64,000 bases of DNA from Pseudomonas alkylphenolica (GTDB taxonomy: Bacteria > Pseudomonadota > Gammaproteobacteria > Pseudomonadales > Pseudomonadaceae). Numbering within the stretch: the first letter of the stretch is position 1; the number at the start of each line of letters is the position of its first letter. Positions 1 through 8,674 of the stretch are shown in pieces. A program made the translations under genes and the position numbers. The notes below the pieces were generated by a model. That model searched no databases and was not told the origin of the DNA. It saw nothing but the letters and a program-made list of their open reading frames with translations. The stretch spans positions 374,933 through 438,932 of the forward strand of contig NZ_QJRG01000048.1 of assembly GCF_004025535.1 (NCBI RefSeq). Reading direction: 5' to 3'.

Positions 1-374
1 GAACGCGGATGCTGCCGCCCAACCTCAACATCAGCGAAAGCAGCCGCCTGATCGGCTTTGGCCATTGGCGCCTGGACACCACCGCGCGCCACCTGCTCGA
101 TGCCGACAATACCCTTGTCGCCCTGAGTGGCGCCGAATACCGCTTGCTGCGGGTGTTTCTCGACCATCCCCAACGGGTACTGAGCCGCGAGCAGCTGCTC
201 AACCTGACCCAGGGCCGAGAGGCGGACATCTTTGACCGCTCGATCGACCTGCTGGTCAGCCGCCTGCGCCAGCGCCTGCAGGATGACGCCCGGGAACCTG
301 CCTACATCAAGACCGTGCGCAGTGAAGGCTATGTGTTCTCGCTAGCGGTTCAGCTGGTCGAGCCCTCGTCATGA
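1..374 (+). CDS. OmpR-family response regulator, C-terminal part (partial)
   Basis: This is the DNA-binding end of a two-component response regulator. The frame is open to the left edge, so the receiver domain lies outside the window and the ATG at 9 is probably internal. The visible 120 residues form an OmpR/PhoB winged helix: a GFGHWRLD strand region, an LSGAEYRLLRVFLDHP helix, the SREQLLNLTQG turn, and a recognition segment with DRSIDLLVSRLRQRL followed by IKTVRSEGYVF. Its TGA overlaps the ATG of the sensor kinase (ATGA), so the two are translationally coupled and are almost certainly cognate partners. The regulated genes cannot be told from the sequence. Confidence 0.9.
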   Translation, partial: TRMLPPNLNISESSRLIGFGHWRLDTTARHLLDADNTLVALSGAEYRLLRVFLDHPQRVLSREQLLNLTQGREADIFDRSIDLLVSRLRQRLQDDAREPAYIKTVRSEGYVFSLAVQLVEPSS

Positions 375-1699
375 AGCTGCAGCTACGCTGGCCGCACACC
401 CTGGCGGCACGTCTGGCACTGATCTTCTTCACTGGCCTGGTGCTGGCTTACGGGCTGTCGTTCAGCTTTCAGTTTTATGAACGCTATGTCAGTTCGCGTT
501 CGATGATGCTGGTCAACCTGCAGCAGGACGTATCGACGACGGTCGCCATCCTCAATCGCTTGCCCGCTGACGAACGTGCCGCCTGGCTGCCGCGCCTGGA
601 ACGTCGCACCCACCGCTACCGGCTTGATGAAGGGACAGCGGGTCAGCCGCTGACGTTGAGCCAAGCGCCGATGGCGGCACAGGCTATCTACACTGCCATC
701 GGCCATCAGTATCCATTGAGTTTCCAGAACATTCCCGGGCCAAACCCGCACTTTCAGGTGCACCTGCGCCTGAGCGACGGCAAACCGCTGACCGTGGATG
801 TCACGCCGGCGCCCATACCGCTGTCGGCCTGGTTGCCAGCGGTATTGCTCGTGCAATTGGCACTGTTGCTGCTGTGTACCTGGCTGGCAGTCAAGACTGC
901 CATCGGCCCGCTGACGCGCCTGGCCCGTGCCGTCGACAGCCTGGACCCGAATGTACCCGGCCCACGGCTGGAGGAAAGCGGCCCGCGAGAAGTGCTGTAC
1001 GCCGCCTTGGCGTTCAACTCACTGCAGGCACGCATTGCCGCCTACCTCAAAGAGCGCATGCAGCTGCTGGCGGCCATCTCCCACGACCTGCAGACACCGA
1101 TCACGCGCATGAAGCTGCGGGTTGAAGTGATGGACAGCTCTCACGAGAAAGACAAGCTCTGGAGCGACCTGGAGGCCATGGAGCACCTGGTGCGCGAGGG
1201 CGTTGCCTATGCCCGAAGCATCGACGGCAGCACCGAAGCCAGCTGCCGGATCAACCTCGATGCGTTTCTCGACAGCCTGGTGCTCGACTACCAGGACAGC
1301 GGCCAACAGGTGACGCTTGGCAGCACCTGCGGCGCGTTGCTCAACACCCGCCCACATGCCTTGCGCCGGGTGTTGGTGAACCTGATCGACAACGCGCTCA
1401 AGTTCGCCGACAGCGCCCAGCTGGAGGTTGCTTCGGGCAACAACCGCAGCACATTGATCCGGGTCATGGACAACGGCCCCGGCATTCCTGACACCGAGCT
1501 CACTGAAGTCCTCAAGCCGTATTACCGGGTGGAAGGCTCGCGCAACCGCAGCACTGGCGGTACTGGCCTGGGCCTGGCAATCGCCCATCAGCTGACCCAG
1601 GCCATCGGCGGTACCTTGACACTGAGCAATCGTGACAGCGGAGGCTTGTGCGCGCTTATTGAACTGCCTGCACAACTGAATGCAACGCAGAGCGCCTGA
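371..1699 (+). CDS. Two-component sensor histidine kinase
   Basis: Inner-membrane sensor kinase of 442 residues, cognate to the regulator it overlaps by 4 nt. A first membrane helix at about residues 12-33, a periplasmic region, and a second helix at about 152-174 are followed by a HAMP-like linker. The HisKA motif is ISHDLQTPITRMKLR with phospho-acceptor His238. The ATPase domain shows the N box (NLIDNALKF), the G1 box (DNGPGIP) and the G2 box (GTGLGLAIAHQL), so all catalytic boxes are intact. This OmpR/EnvZ-like pair resembles the orphan two-component systems common near efflux or stress genes in pseudomonads. The signal sensed is unknown. Confidence 0.93.
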   Translation: MKLQLRWPHTLAARLALIFFTGLVLAYGLSFSFQFYERYVSSRSMMLVNLQQDVSTTVAILNRLPADERAAWLPRLERRTHRYRLDEGTAGQPLTLSQAPMAAQAIYTAIGHQYPLSFQNIPGPNPHFQVHLRLSDGKPLTVDVTPAPIPLSAWLPAVLLVQLALLLLCTWLAVKTAIGPLTRLARAVDSLDPNVPGPRLEESGPREVLYAALAFNSLQARIAAYLKERMQLLAAISHDLQTPITRMKLRVEVMDSSHEKDKLWSDLEAMEHLVREGVAYARSIDGSTEASCRINLDAFLDSLVLDYQDSGQQVTLGSTCGALLNTRPHALRRVLVNLIDNALKFADSAQLEVASGNNRSTLIRVMDNGPGIPDTELTEVLKPYYRVEGSRNRSTGGTGLGLAIAHQLTQAIGGTLTLSNRDSGGLCALIELPAQLNATQSA

Positions 1700-1704
1700 G
1701 GACG

Positions 1705-2424
1705 TCAGAAACGCTCATCGCCTATCGCTGGCAAGGTCAGCTCGCTGACGAAGCTGGCCGACGACAGGCTCAATGCCATGCGCACCACCTGGACTACGTC
1801 ATGCACCGGAATCAACTGCCCTTCACCGTGCTGTTCGGCAATGTCTCGCGGTGTGGACAGCAGATCGTCGGTGTTCAGGTAGCCCAGGTTCAGGCAGGTC
1901 ACCCCCAGGTTCTGTTGTCGATAGCCTTCGCGCAGGGCATCGGCAATACCCCGCAGGGCGAACTTGGAAGCACCGAAGGTCACTTCCGGCCGGCCACTTC
2001 GGGGCAGGCCCGAGGTCGATCCGGTGAGGATGATCCGCGGCCGCTCGCTCTTGAGTAACAACGGCAGCAGGCGTTTGATCAGCAACAAGGGGGCACTGAC
2101 ATTGCAACTGACCATGGCCTGGATGTGGGCATCATCGTCGCCGAGAAAGTCATAGGCCGAGGTGAAGGCCTGGGGCTCCCAGATGCCCAGGTTGTAAATC
2201 AACGTATCCAGCCCTTGGCCGTCCAGGGCGCGATGCAGGTGTGGTACAGCTTCCTCGGGGTTGGTCAGGTCAGCTTCGATCCATTGAAGCGCTACACCCG
2301 TTTGCGCCACAAGCCCTTGGGGCTGGCTGCGCGATACCCCGATCAGGGTATCGCCCGCCTCGCCCAGTCCCTCGATCAACGCCCTGCCCAGCCCTTTGCT
2401 GGCACCCACCACCATGGTTTTCAT
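1705..2424 (-). CDS. SDR-family protein with substituted catalytic tyrosine
   Basis: A 239-residue Rossmann protein of the short-chain dehydrogenase/reductase family. The ATG at 2424 is chosen because AGGAGA lies just upstream and the cofactor loop VGASKGLG starts at residue 6; a longer frame upstream adds non-SDR sequence. Ser136 and Ser138 lie in the expected active-site loop. The usual YxxxK motif reads FGASK (Phe150, Lys154), and the usual NNAG reads YNLG. The tyrosine normally acts as general acid/base, so the protein may be a weak or non-catalytic SDR, or may use another residue. It ends 5 nt from the kinase stop on the opposite strand. The substrate is unknown. Confidence 0.85.
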   Translation of the reverse strand: MKTMVVGASKGLGRALIEGLGEAGDTLIGVSRSQPQGLVAQTGVALQWIEADLTNPEEAVPHLHRALDGQGLDTLIYNLGIWEPQAFTSAYDFLGDDDAHIQAMVSCNVSAPLLLIKRLLPLLLKSERPRIILTGSTSGLPRSGRPEVTFGASKFALRGIADALREGYRQQNLGVTCLNLGYLNTDDLLSTPRDIAEQHGEGQLIPVHDVVQVVRMALSLSSASFVSELTLPAIGDERF

Positions 2425-2580
2425 CGCCTGTCTCCTGACGTGGCTCGCTATGAAGCGCCTATGCCAGCAGAACGATGAAGCCTTGGCAAAAGGCGACTGT
2501 ATCCGAATGTGTTTTGACTCACCGGCCAATCGCCGTGCTGCCGGCTCCCACAGGTCTGCGGTTTACCCGAGAAATGTGGG

Positions 2581-3480
2581 TCAGGCCAGATGCGTCTGCC
2601 CGCGCAAGTGCTCCGCCAGCATGTCGATGAACGTACGCACCTTGGTCGAACCATATTTGCTCTCCCGATGCAGGATGTGGATCGGCCACGGCGCTTCCTC
2701 GTACTCGGCCAGAATCACCTGCAACTGCCCGGCCGCCAGCTCGTCAGCCACTTGGTAGGACAGCAGCCGAGCGATCCCGAGCCCGGCACTGGCTGCGGCG
2801 ATGGCCGCGTCGTTGCCGGTCACGGTCAGGCGCGGTTTCATTCGGACCTGGGTCGGGGCATCGATGGCGCCAAAACGCCAATCAGTGCGCGGTGACAGCG
2901 TCCCGGTAGCGATGACCTGGTGGCGCTGCAGCTCGCCGGGATGGCGCGGTGTGCCATAGTGCTCGAGGTACTCGGGCGAGGCACACAGCAGCCGGCGCAT
3001 GCGGCCCACGCGCAACGCCTTGAGGCCGGAATCGGGCAACTCACCGATGCGCACGGCGACATCCATGCCCTCCTCCACCAGATTGACCACGCGGTCGAGG
3101 AAGTACGCTGCCACGTCGACCTCGGGGTACTCCTGCAGATAGCGGACGATGCAAGGCATGACAAACTTCTTGCCGAACAGGATCGGCGCGGTCACTGCCA
3201 GGTCGCCCTTGGGCGCAGCATTGATACCGGCGGCGGCTTCGTTGGCCTCGATGATGCTGGCAAGGATGTGCCGGGTGTCTTCAAGGTAGCGGCCACCCGC
3301 TTCGGTCAGGCGCACATTACGTGTGGTACGCAACAACAGCTTGACCCCGAGCTGCTCCTCCAGGGCGCTGACAGCACGGGTCACCGCCGCCGGCGATATA
3401 CCCAGGCGGCGCGCGGCGGCGGCAAAGCTTTCCAGCTCGCCGACGGCCACGAACACTTTCATCAGGTGAATCTGGTCCAT
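2581..3480 (-). CDS. LysR-family transcriptional regulator
   Basis: A 299-residue LysR regulator. The N-terminal winged helix-turn-helix is visible at residues 1-60 (MDQIHLMKVF, then SFAAAARRLGISPAAVTRAVSALEEQLGVKLL), followed by the type 2 periplasmic-binding-like effector domain. The start at 3480 gives the family-typical N-terminus; an in-frame start 12 nt upstream (3492) is possible and neither has a strong ribosome site. It lies between the SDR gene and the flavin/2Fe-2S gene, all on the minus strand, so either neighbour could be its target. Effector and operator are not evident. Confidence 0.9.
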   Translation of the reverse strand: MDQIHLMKVFVAVGELESFAAAARRLGISPAAVTRAVSALEEQLGVKLLLRTTRNVRLTEAGGRYLEDTRHILASIIEANEAAAGINAAPKGDLAVTAPILFGKKFVMPCIVRYLQEYPEVDVAAYFLDRVVNLVEEGMDVAVRIGELPDSGLKALRVGRMRRLLCASPEYLEHYGTPRHPGELQRHQVIATGTLSPRTDWRFGAIDAPTQVRMKPRLTVTGNDAAIAAASAGLGIARLLSYQVADELAAGQLQVILAEYEEAPWPIHILHRESKYGSTKVRTFIDMLAEHLRGQTHLA

Positions 3481-3526
3481 GTCGCGCCCCACGCGTTGTC
3501 GTCGGGCGATTATTCCAGTGCTGGTG

Positions 3527-5554
3527 CTAGAGCTCCAGCACCAATGGCTGCGCTCCCTCTTGCGCCTGGGCCGGTACGGCGCAGCAGATCAGCACGCTGC
3601 CCGGCTCTGGCAGCTCGGCGGGCGGGTTCGGGTAGTGGACCTGACCGCTGACCAGCCTGGTTTTGCAAGTACCGCAGGAACCGCCACGGCAGCTGAAATC
3701 CGGCGACAAACCACGACTCTCCGCAAGGTCCAGCAGCGTGCCACTGTCGGGTGTCCAGCGCGACTCTTTGGCGGAGCTGGCGAAGTACACCGGCACTGCC
3801 TCAGTGGCGGCCGGGGGTTGCTGCAGCGTTGGCTGGTTGTCATCAGTGTGACGGCGCAGGGTCGAGGGGCCAAACGCTTCGGCATGGATACGTGCGTCGG
3901 GCACGTGCACGCCGCGCAACCCCTCGTAGATATCCTGAGTGAAGCTGCCCGGGCCACAGAGGTAGAAGTCATAGTCGTCCAGCGCCAACGTGGCTTTGAT
4001 CTGGGCGATGCCAAGGCGACCGGCGAACTCATAATCGCGCCCGTGAACAGCCTGCGCCTCGGGTTGACTGAGCGCGCGGTGCAGGCGCAGGCGGCCAGCA
4101 GCTTGCTCGCAAAGCGCGGCGAGTTCCTGCTGGAACGGCAGGTCGGCCAGCGTACGCCCGCCGTGGAACAGCTCGATACGCCTTGCCTGCCCACTGGCCA
4201 GCTGCTCGCGCAGCATGGCGATCAGCGGCGTAATGCCAACGCCTGCTCCGATCAGAACAAGGGGCCGCTCGCTGTGTTGATCGAGGGTGAAGTTGCCCAT
4301 GGGCAAGCGCACCTGCAGCCGTTCACCGACCTGTACAGTCGCGTGAAGATGCCGCGAGGCGGGCCCTTGTGCTTTGACGCTGATGCGCAGATAACCGTCG
4401 GATGGCGCGCTGGAAAGGCTGTAGGTACGGATCAGCGGCGCCTTGCCGTCCAGTTGCACTTGCACAGGAATGTGCTGGCCCGGGGCGAACCTCACGGCCG
4501 TGTCATGCTCAGGCTGCAGGTAGAACGAACGGATATCACGGCTCTCCTGCTCGATGCGCACCACCCGCCAATCCAGCCACTGCCGCTGCCTTTCACGTTG
4601 TTGCAGGCGCTGTTCAGCTTCGGCCCAGGTACCGGTCATCAGGCTGGTCGGTGCGAACTCATGAAAGGCCCAGCGCAGCGATACGGCAGCCGGGCGCACT
4701 ACCACCTGCTCGACCTCAAGCGTCCAGATCCGCTCCGCACCCTCAAAGGCCGTGATCAACGGGCTATCAAGGATCACCTCGGCCCTGCCGCACAGTTGCA
4801 GCACGTTGCCGGTGATGAAGTCGACGAACAGCAGCCCGGCAACCGGGTTGACCAGCAGGTTGCCAAGGGTGTTGAAATGCAGGTTGCCGGCATAGTCGGG
4901 AATGGTCAGGCGGTTACCTTCAACCCTGACGAAGCCCGGTCGCCCGCCGCGATGGGAGACGTCCACCGAGCGCTGGCCGTTTTCATGCTCGGCGTAACTG
5001 GCGACGAAAAAAGTATCGGCCTGTTCGATCATGGCGATAGTGCCGGCATCGAGCACCGTTGAATCGCGTCGGCCGCCCGACGGCTCATCGACCCGGGTGT
5101 ACTCGCGCAACTGAATATACTGCGGGCAATTGCCAAACGACTGTTCTACCGCCACCTCCAGCTGGCCCGCCGTGGCCTGGCGGATTACGCCATTGAGGCG
5201 GTTGCGCCGCCGGGTGTGCAACTCGATCCCGAGCAAGCCGATGGCGCCACCGCTGGTGAAACCCGGTTTGGCCGGGTCGTCACCGTTGAGGTCGGTGCTA
5301 ATCAGCAACTGCTGCGGATCGGGCGAGCTGACGAAGCCTTCCGGGCCTTCGAGCAGCGTCGCCCAGGGTTTACCTTGCGCGTCGACGGCACCGGCGACGA
5401 TAAACGGCAACTGCTGGTAAAACGCGCGATGCTGGTCAGGCATATAGTCGCGGATCACTTTACGGCCGAACACCTCCATGCGTTCAGCAACACCGACCTG
5501 CTCCTGCAGCCGTACTTCACCTGCGTGCCAGGGGGATCCCGTGTGTTCGTGCAT
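3527..5554 (-). CDS. Fused PNPOx-like flavin / ferredoxin reductase / 2Fe-2S oxidoreductase
   Basis: A 675-residue three-part redox protein. Residues about 30-310 resemble the pyridoxamine-phosphate-oxidase-like split-barrel flavin fold (a DYMPDQHRAFYQQLPFIV start, then NLHFNTLGNLLVNPVAGLLF). Residues about 335-570 are a ferredoxin-NADP reductase module with RTYSLSSAP for flavin and GAGVGITPLIAML for NAD(P) binding. The end is a plant-type 2Fe-2S ferredoxin with Cys622, Cys627 and Cys630 plus a CC pair at 657-658. Electrons would flow NAD(P)H to FAD/FMN to the iron-sulfur centre. GAGGAA supports the start. It is followed by the GST and dienelactone-hydrolase genes on the same strand. The physiological substrate is unknown. 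Confidence 0.88.
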   Translation of the reverse strand: MHEHTGSPWHAGEVRLQEQVGVAERMEVFGRKVIRDYMPDQHRAFYQQLPFIVAGAVDAQGKPWATLLEGPEGFVSSPDPQQLLISTDLNGDDPAKPGFTSGGAIGLLGIELHTRRRNRLNGVIRQATAGQLEVAVEQSFGNCPQYIQLREYTRVDEPSGGRRDSTVLDAGTIAMIEQADTFFVASYAEHENGQRSVDVSHRGGRPGFVRVEGNRLTIPDYAGNLHFNTLGNLLVNPVAGLLFVDFITGNVLQLCGRAEVILDSPLITAFEGAERIWTLEVEQVVVRPAAVSLRWAFHEFAPTSLMTGTWAEAEQRLQQRERQRQWLDWRVVRIEQESRDIRSFYLQPEHDTAVRFAPGQHIPVQVQLDGKAPLIRTYSLSSAPSDGYLRISVKAQGPASRHLHATVQVGERLQVRLPMGNFTLDQHSERPLVLIGAGVGITPLIAMLREQLASGQARRIELFHGGRTLADLPFQQELAALCEQAAGRLRLHRALSQPEAQAVHGRDYEFAGRLGIAQIKATLALDDYDFYLCGPGSFTQDIYEGLRGVHVPDARIHAEAFGPSTLRRHTDDNQPTLQQPPAATEAVPVYFASSAKESRWTPDSGTLLDLAESRGLSPDFSCRGGSCGTCKTRLVSGQVHYPNPPAELPEPGSVLICCAVPAQAQEGAQPLVLEL

Positions 5555-5572
5555 GGCGGCATTCCTCGAGAG

Positions 5573-6202
5573 TCAGGCAGTGGTTTGCAGGCCGATAACC
5601 GTGCGCGGCATCGGAACAAAGCCAGGCAGCGCCTCGATCCGGGCAAGCCAGGCACGCACGTTGGGGTATGGTTCCAGCGATACATTGCCCTCGGGGGCGT
5701 GGGCAATGTAGGAGTAATTGGCGATATCAGCGATGGTCGCCTCGTTGCCGGTCAGAAACGGCACCTTGGCCAGCTCGGCGTCAACTACCTGCAACAAGGC
5801 GTGAGCGCGGCCGATCACCTCATCGGTGTTGAACGAGGCACCGAACACCGTCACCAACCGTGCTGCGGCCGGGCCGAAAGCCAGGGGGCCGGCGGCCACC
5901 GACAGCCAGCGTTGTACGCGAGCGGCACCCAGCGGATCCTCTGGCAGCCAGCGCTCACCACCGTAGGCCTTGGCCAGATAGACCAGGATGGCGTTGGAAT
6001 CGGCGATAACGGTACCGTTGTCATCGATCACCGGCACCTGGCCGAAGGGATTGATGGCAAGGAATTCAGGCTGTTTGTGCTCGCCTTTGGCCAGGTCGAC
6101 GAAGACCAGTTCGGTCGGCAGGTCGAGCAACGCCAGCATCAGTTCGATGCGATGGGCATGGCCGGATTTGGGAAAGTTGTAGAGTTTGATCGGGCTTGGC
6201 AT
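5573..6202 (-). CDS. Glutathione S-transferase family protein
   Basis: A 209-residue cytosolic glutathione transferase. The N-terminal thioredoxin-like domain shows LYNFPKSGHAHRIELMLALL and the NPFGQVPVI cis-proline segment followed by DSNAILVYLA, the usual glutathione gamma-glutamyl contact. The all-helical C-terminal domain follows to the end. A GGAG ribosome site lies about 9 nt before the ATG. The gene ends 18 nt before the next gene's start on the same strand, so they are probably co-transcribed. With the neighbouring flavin oxidoreductase and hydrolase it suggests detoxification of electrophilic or aromatic compounds, but no substrate can be assigned. Confidence 0.92.
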   Translation of the reverse strand: MPSPIKLYNFPKSGHAHRIELMLALLDLPTELVFVDLAKGEHKQPEFLAINPFGQVPVIDDNGTVIADSNAILVYLAKAYGGERWLPEDPLGAARVQRWLSVAAGPLAFGPAAARLVTVFGASFNTDEVIGRAHALLQVVDAELAKVPFLTGNEATIADIANYSYIAHAPEGNVSLEPYPNVRAWLARIEALPGFVPMPRTVIGLQTTA

Positions 6203-6326
6203 GTTCTGAACTCCGGGTCAGCGCCGGGAGTGGCGCTGCTGGATACCATGCTGCACGGGATCGGCTGGCAGCAGAATGGGTGCCGGACGCAATCCATAAT
6301 TTCGCCAGCCGAAATAATCCAAGGAC

Positions 6327-7211
6327 CTATAGGTACTTTCGAAACCACGCCAGCGTCCGCTCCCACGCCAGGTTCGCCGCTGCTTCGTCATATCGCGGTG
6401 TCGAATCGTTGTGAAAGCCATGGTTGGCACCGGGATAGAAATACACCTCGTAGACCTTCCCTGCCGCCTTCAACGCCTGTTCATAGGCGGGCCATCCCTC
6501 GTTGATGCGGGTATCCAGTTCACCGTAATGCAGCAACAGCGGCGCCTTGATCTTCGGTACATCCCTGGCCTCGGGCTGACGGCCATAAAACGGCACTGCC
6601 GCGCCCAGTTCCGGGTAGGCCACCGCCGCCGCATTGGCCACCCCGCCGCCATAGCAAAACCCGGTAATACCGACCTTGCCGGTGCAGGCATCGTGGTGCA
6701 TCAGCCATTCGATGGCGGCGAAAAAATCGTTCATCAGCTTGGTCGGGTCGACGGTTGCCTGCAATTCGCGGCCCTTGTCGTCGTTACCCGGATAGCCGCC
6801 CACCGAACTCAGACCGTCGGGCGCAAAAGCAACAAAGCCGGCCTTGGCCAGGCGCCGGGCGACGTCTTCGATGTAGGGATTCAAGCCACGGTTCTCATGC
6901 ACTACCACAACGCCTGGTGCCTTGCCCTTGACCGTTGCCGGCCGTACCAGGTAACCACGCACCTGGCCGTGGCCCTTGGGCGACGGGTAAGTGACGTACT
7001 CGGCGCTAATGTCCGGGTCGGTAAACGCTACTTGCTCCGCCAGGGCATAGTTCGGGCTCAGCGAGGCCAGCAAGGCGCTGGCGGTCATGCCGGCGAAGGT
7101 GAATGCCGCCGCGCGGTCGAGAAACTCGCGCCGGTTGATCCGGCCGTGGGCATAGTAGTCGTACAGTTCCAGCAACTCGGGGGCAAAGTCTTTGGCGGTG
7201 AGGCGGGTCAT
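6327..7211 (-). CDS. Tat-exported dienelactone hydrolase family protein
   Basis: A 294-residue alpha/beta hydrolase of the dienelactone hydrolase family. The N-terminus has a twin-arginine motif NRREFLDRAAAF (Arg27-Arg28) followed by a hydrophobic stretch, implying folded export to the periplasm. The catalytic triad is recognisable as Cys in GFCYGGG, Asp in GELDTRINE and His in GANHGFHND. A Cys nucleophile is typical of this family, as opposed to Ser in esterases. GGAGA lies before the ATG. It is divergent from the efflux operon across a 209-nt gap that holds a MexT-like box, so the two could share control. The natural substrate is unknown; YghX-like proteins are the closest remembered relatives. 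Confidence 0.9.
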   Translation of the reverse strand: MTRLTAKDFAPELLELYDYYAHGRINRREFLDRAAAFTFAGMTASALLASLSPNYALAEQVAFTDPDISAEYVTYPSPKGHGQVRGYLVRPATVKGKAPGVVVVHENRGLNPYIEDVARRLAKAGFVAFAPDGLSSVGGYPGNDDKGRELQATVDPTKLMNDFFAAIEWLMHHDACTGKVGITGFCYGGGVANAAAVAYPELGAAVPFYGRQPEARDVPKIKAPLLLHYGELDTRINEGWPAYEQALKAAGKVYEVYFYPGANHGFHNDSTPRYDEAAANLAWERTLAWFRKYL

Positions 7212-7322
7212 GGGCGCGTTCTCCGTGGGGTTCGGTCAGGACAAACGAAGCTCAGATTGATTAAAGCAGGCTTGTCGGACCCTGCTGCAGGCCTTGGGCT
7301 AGAGCGCGTTTGATTGGCTTAT

Positions 7323-7376
7323 ATCATTCCCGGTGATAGTTACCTTCGCCTCGTTCGATTCGTCGTTAATAGTTAC
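7323..7376 (+). promoter_or_regulatory. MexT-like (nod-box type) operator upstream of the efflux operon
   Basis: Positions 7323-7346 read ATCA-TTCCC-GGTGAT-AGTT-ACCTT. The MexT box known from P. aeruginosa is ATCA-N5-GTCGAT-N4-ACYAT, so 12 of 15 fixed positions match with exact spacing. The octamer ATAGTTAC recurs at 7336-7343 and 7369-7376, exactly 33 bp apart (about three helical turns), suggesting a second contact site. The element ends 45 nt before the membrane-fusion gene. The match was made by eye. Confidence 0.5.
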
Positions 7377-7420
7377 AAATCGCAGAATCCGCCCACTATC
7401 AACAAATTGGCGGACTCCCC

Positions 7421-8662
7421 ATGGAACAGTCACTCAAACCTTTGCGTTACCCCTTGGCTCTACTTGCAATACTGGTGATGAGTGCCTGCGGTCGTACCCC
7501 GGAGGCCGTGCAGGCACCGGCGGCGGCCAAGGTCAGCGTGGCCAAGGTACTGGAACAACCGATCAACGAATGGGACGAGTTCACCGGCCGGCTGGAAGCC
7601 CCGGAAACCGTTGAAGTGCGGCCACGGGTGTCGGGTCAGATCGACCTGGTGGCCTTCGCCGAAGGCGCGCAGGTGAAAAAAGGCGATCTGTTGTTCCAGA
7701 TCGATCCGCGCCCGTTCCAGGCTGAGGTCCGCCGCCTCGAAGCCCAGCTGCAACAAGCGCGCGCTACCGCCGTGCGTAGCGAGAACGAGGCCCAGCGTGG
7801 CGAACGCTTGCGCAGCAGTAACGCCATCTCTGCAGAACTGGCCGAATCGCGCACCAGCGCAGCTGCTGAAGCCCGAGCCGGTGTCGCCGCCATTCAGGCG
7901 CAACTGGACCTGGCCAAACTGAACCTGAGCTTCACCCGGGTTACTGCGCCCATCAGCGGCCAGGTCAGCCGGGCGCAGTTCACCGCCGGCAACATCGTCA
8001 CCGCCGACGTCACCCCGCTGACCAGCGTGGTCTCGACCGACAAGGTGTATGCCTACTTCGACGCCGATGAACGCGTGTACCTCAAATACACCCAGCTTGC
8101 CCGCCAGGGTCAGCGTGGCCAGACCACCCCGGTGTACCTGGGTCTGTCCAATGAAACCGGCAACCCGCACCTGGGCCAGATGAACTTCGTCGACAACCAG
8201 GTCAACCCCAAGACCGGCACCATCCGTGGCCGCGCAGTGTTCGACAACAGCGATGGCCAGTTCACGCCGGGCTTGTATGCACGGCTGAAACTGGTCGGCA
8301 GCGCTACCTATTCGGCGGTGCTGATCAACGACGAAGCCGTCGGCACCGACCTTGGCAAAAAGTTCGTCCTGGTCATGGACAAGGACAACACTGCGGCCTA
8401 CCGCGCCGTTGAACTGGGGCCCAAGCTCGAAGGCCTGCGCATTGTCCGCAGCGGCCTGAACAAGGACGACCGCATCGTGGTCAAGGGCCTGCAACGCGTG
8501 CGTCCGGGATCGCCAGTCACGCCACAGGACACACCAATGGCCAGTGAAGCGACCCTCGCCGCCCTCGCCCAACAACGTCAGGCACTCGAAGCCAGCATTC
8601 AGGGCAAAGTAGTGGCCACCCCCAGCGTAAAACTTGCCAGTGCCCAGGCACCACGCGGTTAA
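7421..8662 (+). CDS. mexE: RND efflux periplasmic membrane-fusion protein (MexE-like)
   Basis: A 413-residue membrane-fusion lipoprotein linking the inner-membrane pump to the outer-membrane channel. The signal ends in a lipobox MSAC (Cys23). The biotinyl-lipoyl halves (VEVRPRVSGQIDLV and LNLSFTRVTAPISGQVSR) flank an alpha-helical hairpin, followed by beta-barrel and membrane-proximal domains (GQFTPGLYARLKL). Sequence style and gene order fit MexE of the MexEF-OprN system, known in P. aeruginosa to export chloramphenicol, fluoroquinolones, trimethoprim and quinolone-signal precursors. It is the first gene of a three-gene operon; 12 nt separate it from the pump gene. Confidence 0.9.
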   Translation: MEQSLKPLRYPLALLAILVMSACGRTPEAVQAPAAAKVSVAKVLEQPINEWDEFTGRLEAPETVEVRPRVSGQIDLVAFAEGAQVKKGDLLFQIDPRPFQAEVRRLEAQLQQARATAVRSENEAQRGERLRSSNAISAELAESRTSAAAEARAGVAAIQAQLDLAKLNLSFTRVTAPISGQVSRAQFTAGNIVTADVTPLTSVVSTDKVYAYFDADERVYLKYTQLARQGQRGQTTPVYLGLSNETGNPHLGQMNFVDNQVNPKTGTIRGRAVFDNSDGQFTPGLYARLKLVGSATYSAVLINDEAVGTDLGKKFVLVMDKDNTAAYRAVELGPKLEGLRIVRSGLNKDDRIVVKGLQRVRPGSPVTPQDTPMASEATLAALAQQRQALEASIQGKVVATPSVKLASAQAPRG

Positions 8663-8674
8663 GGGATCAGTCCG

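Noticed and set aside
2547..2580. Hairpin CCCACA / TGTGGG between the SDR and LysR genes as a terminator
   Set aside because: The loop is 22 nt and there is no U tract on either strand.
3479..5062. Long plus-strand open frame (527 codons) opposite the flavin/2Fe-2S gene
   Set aside because: It is antisense to a gene with clear domains, has no recognisable motif or ribosome site, and such frames are common in GC-rich DNA.
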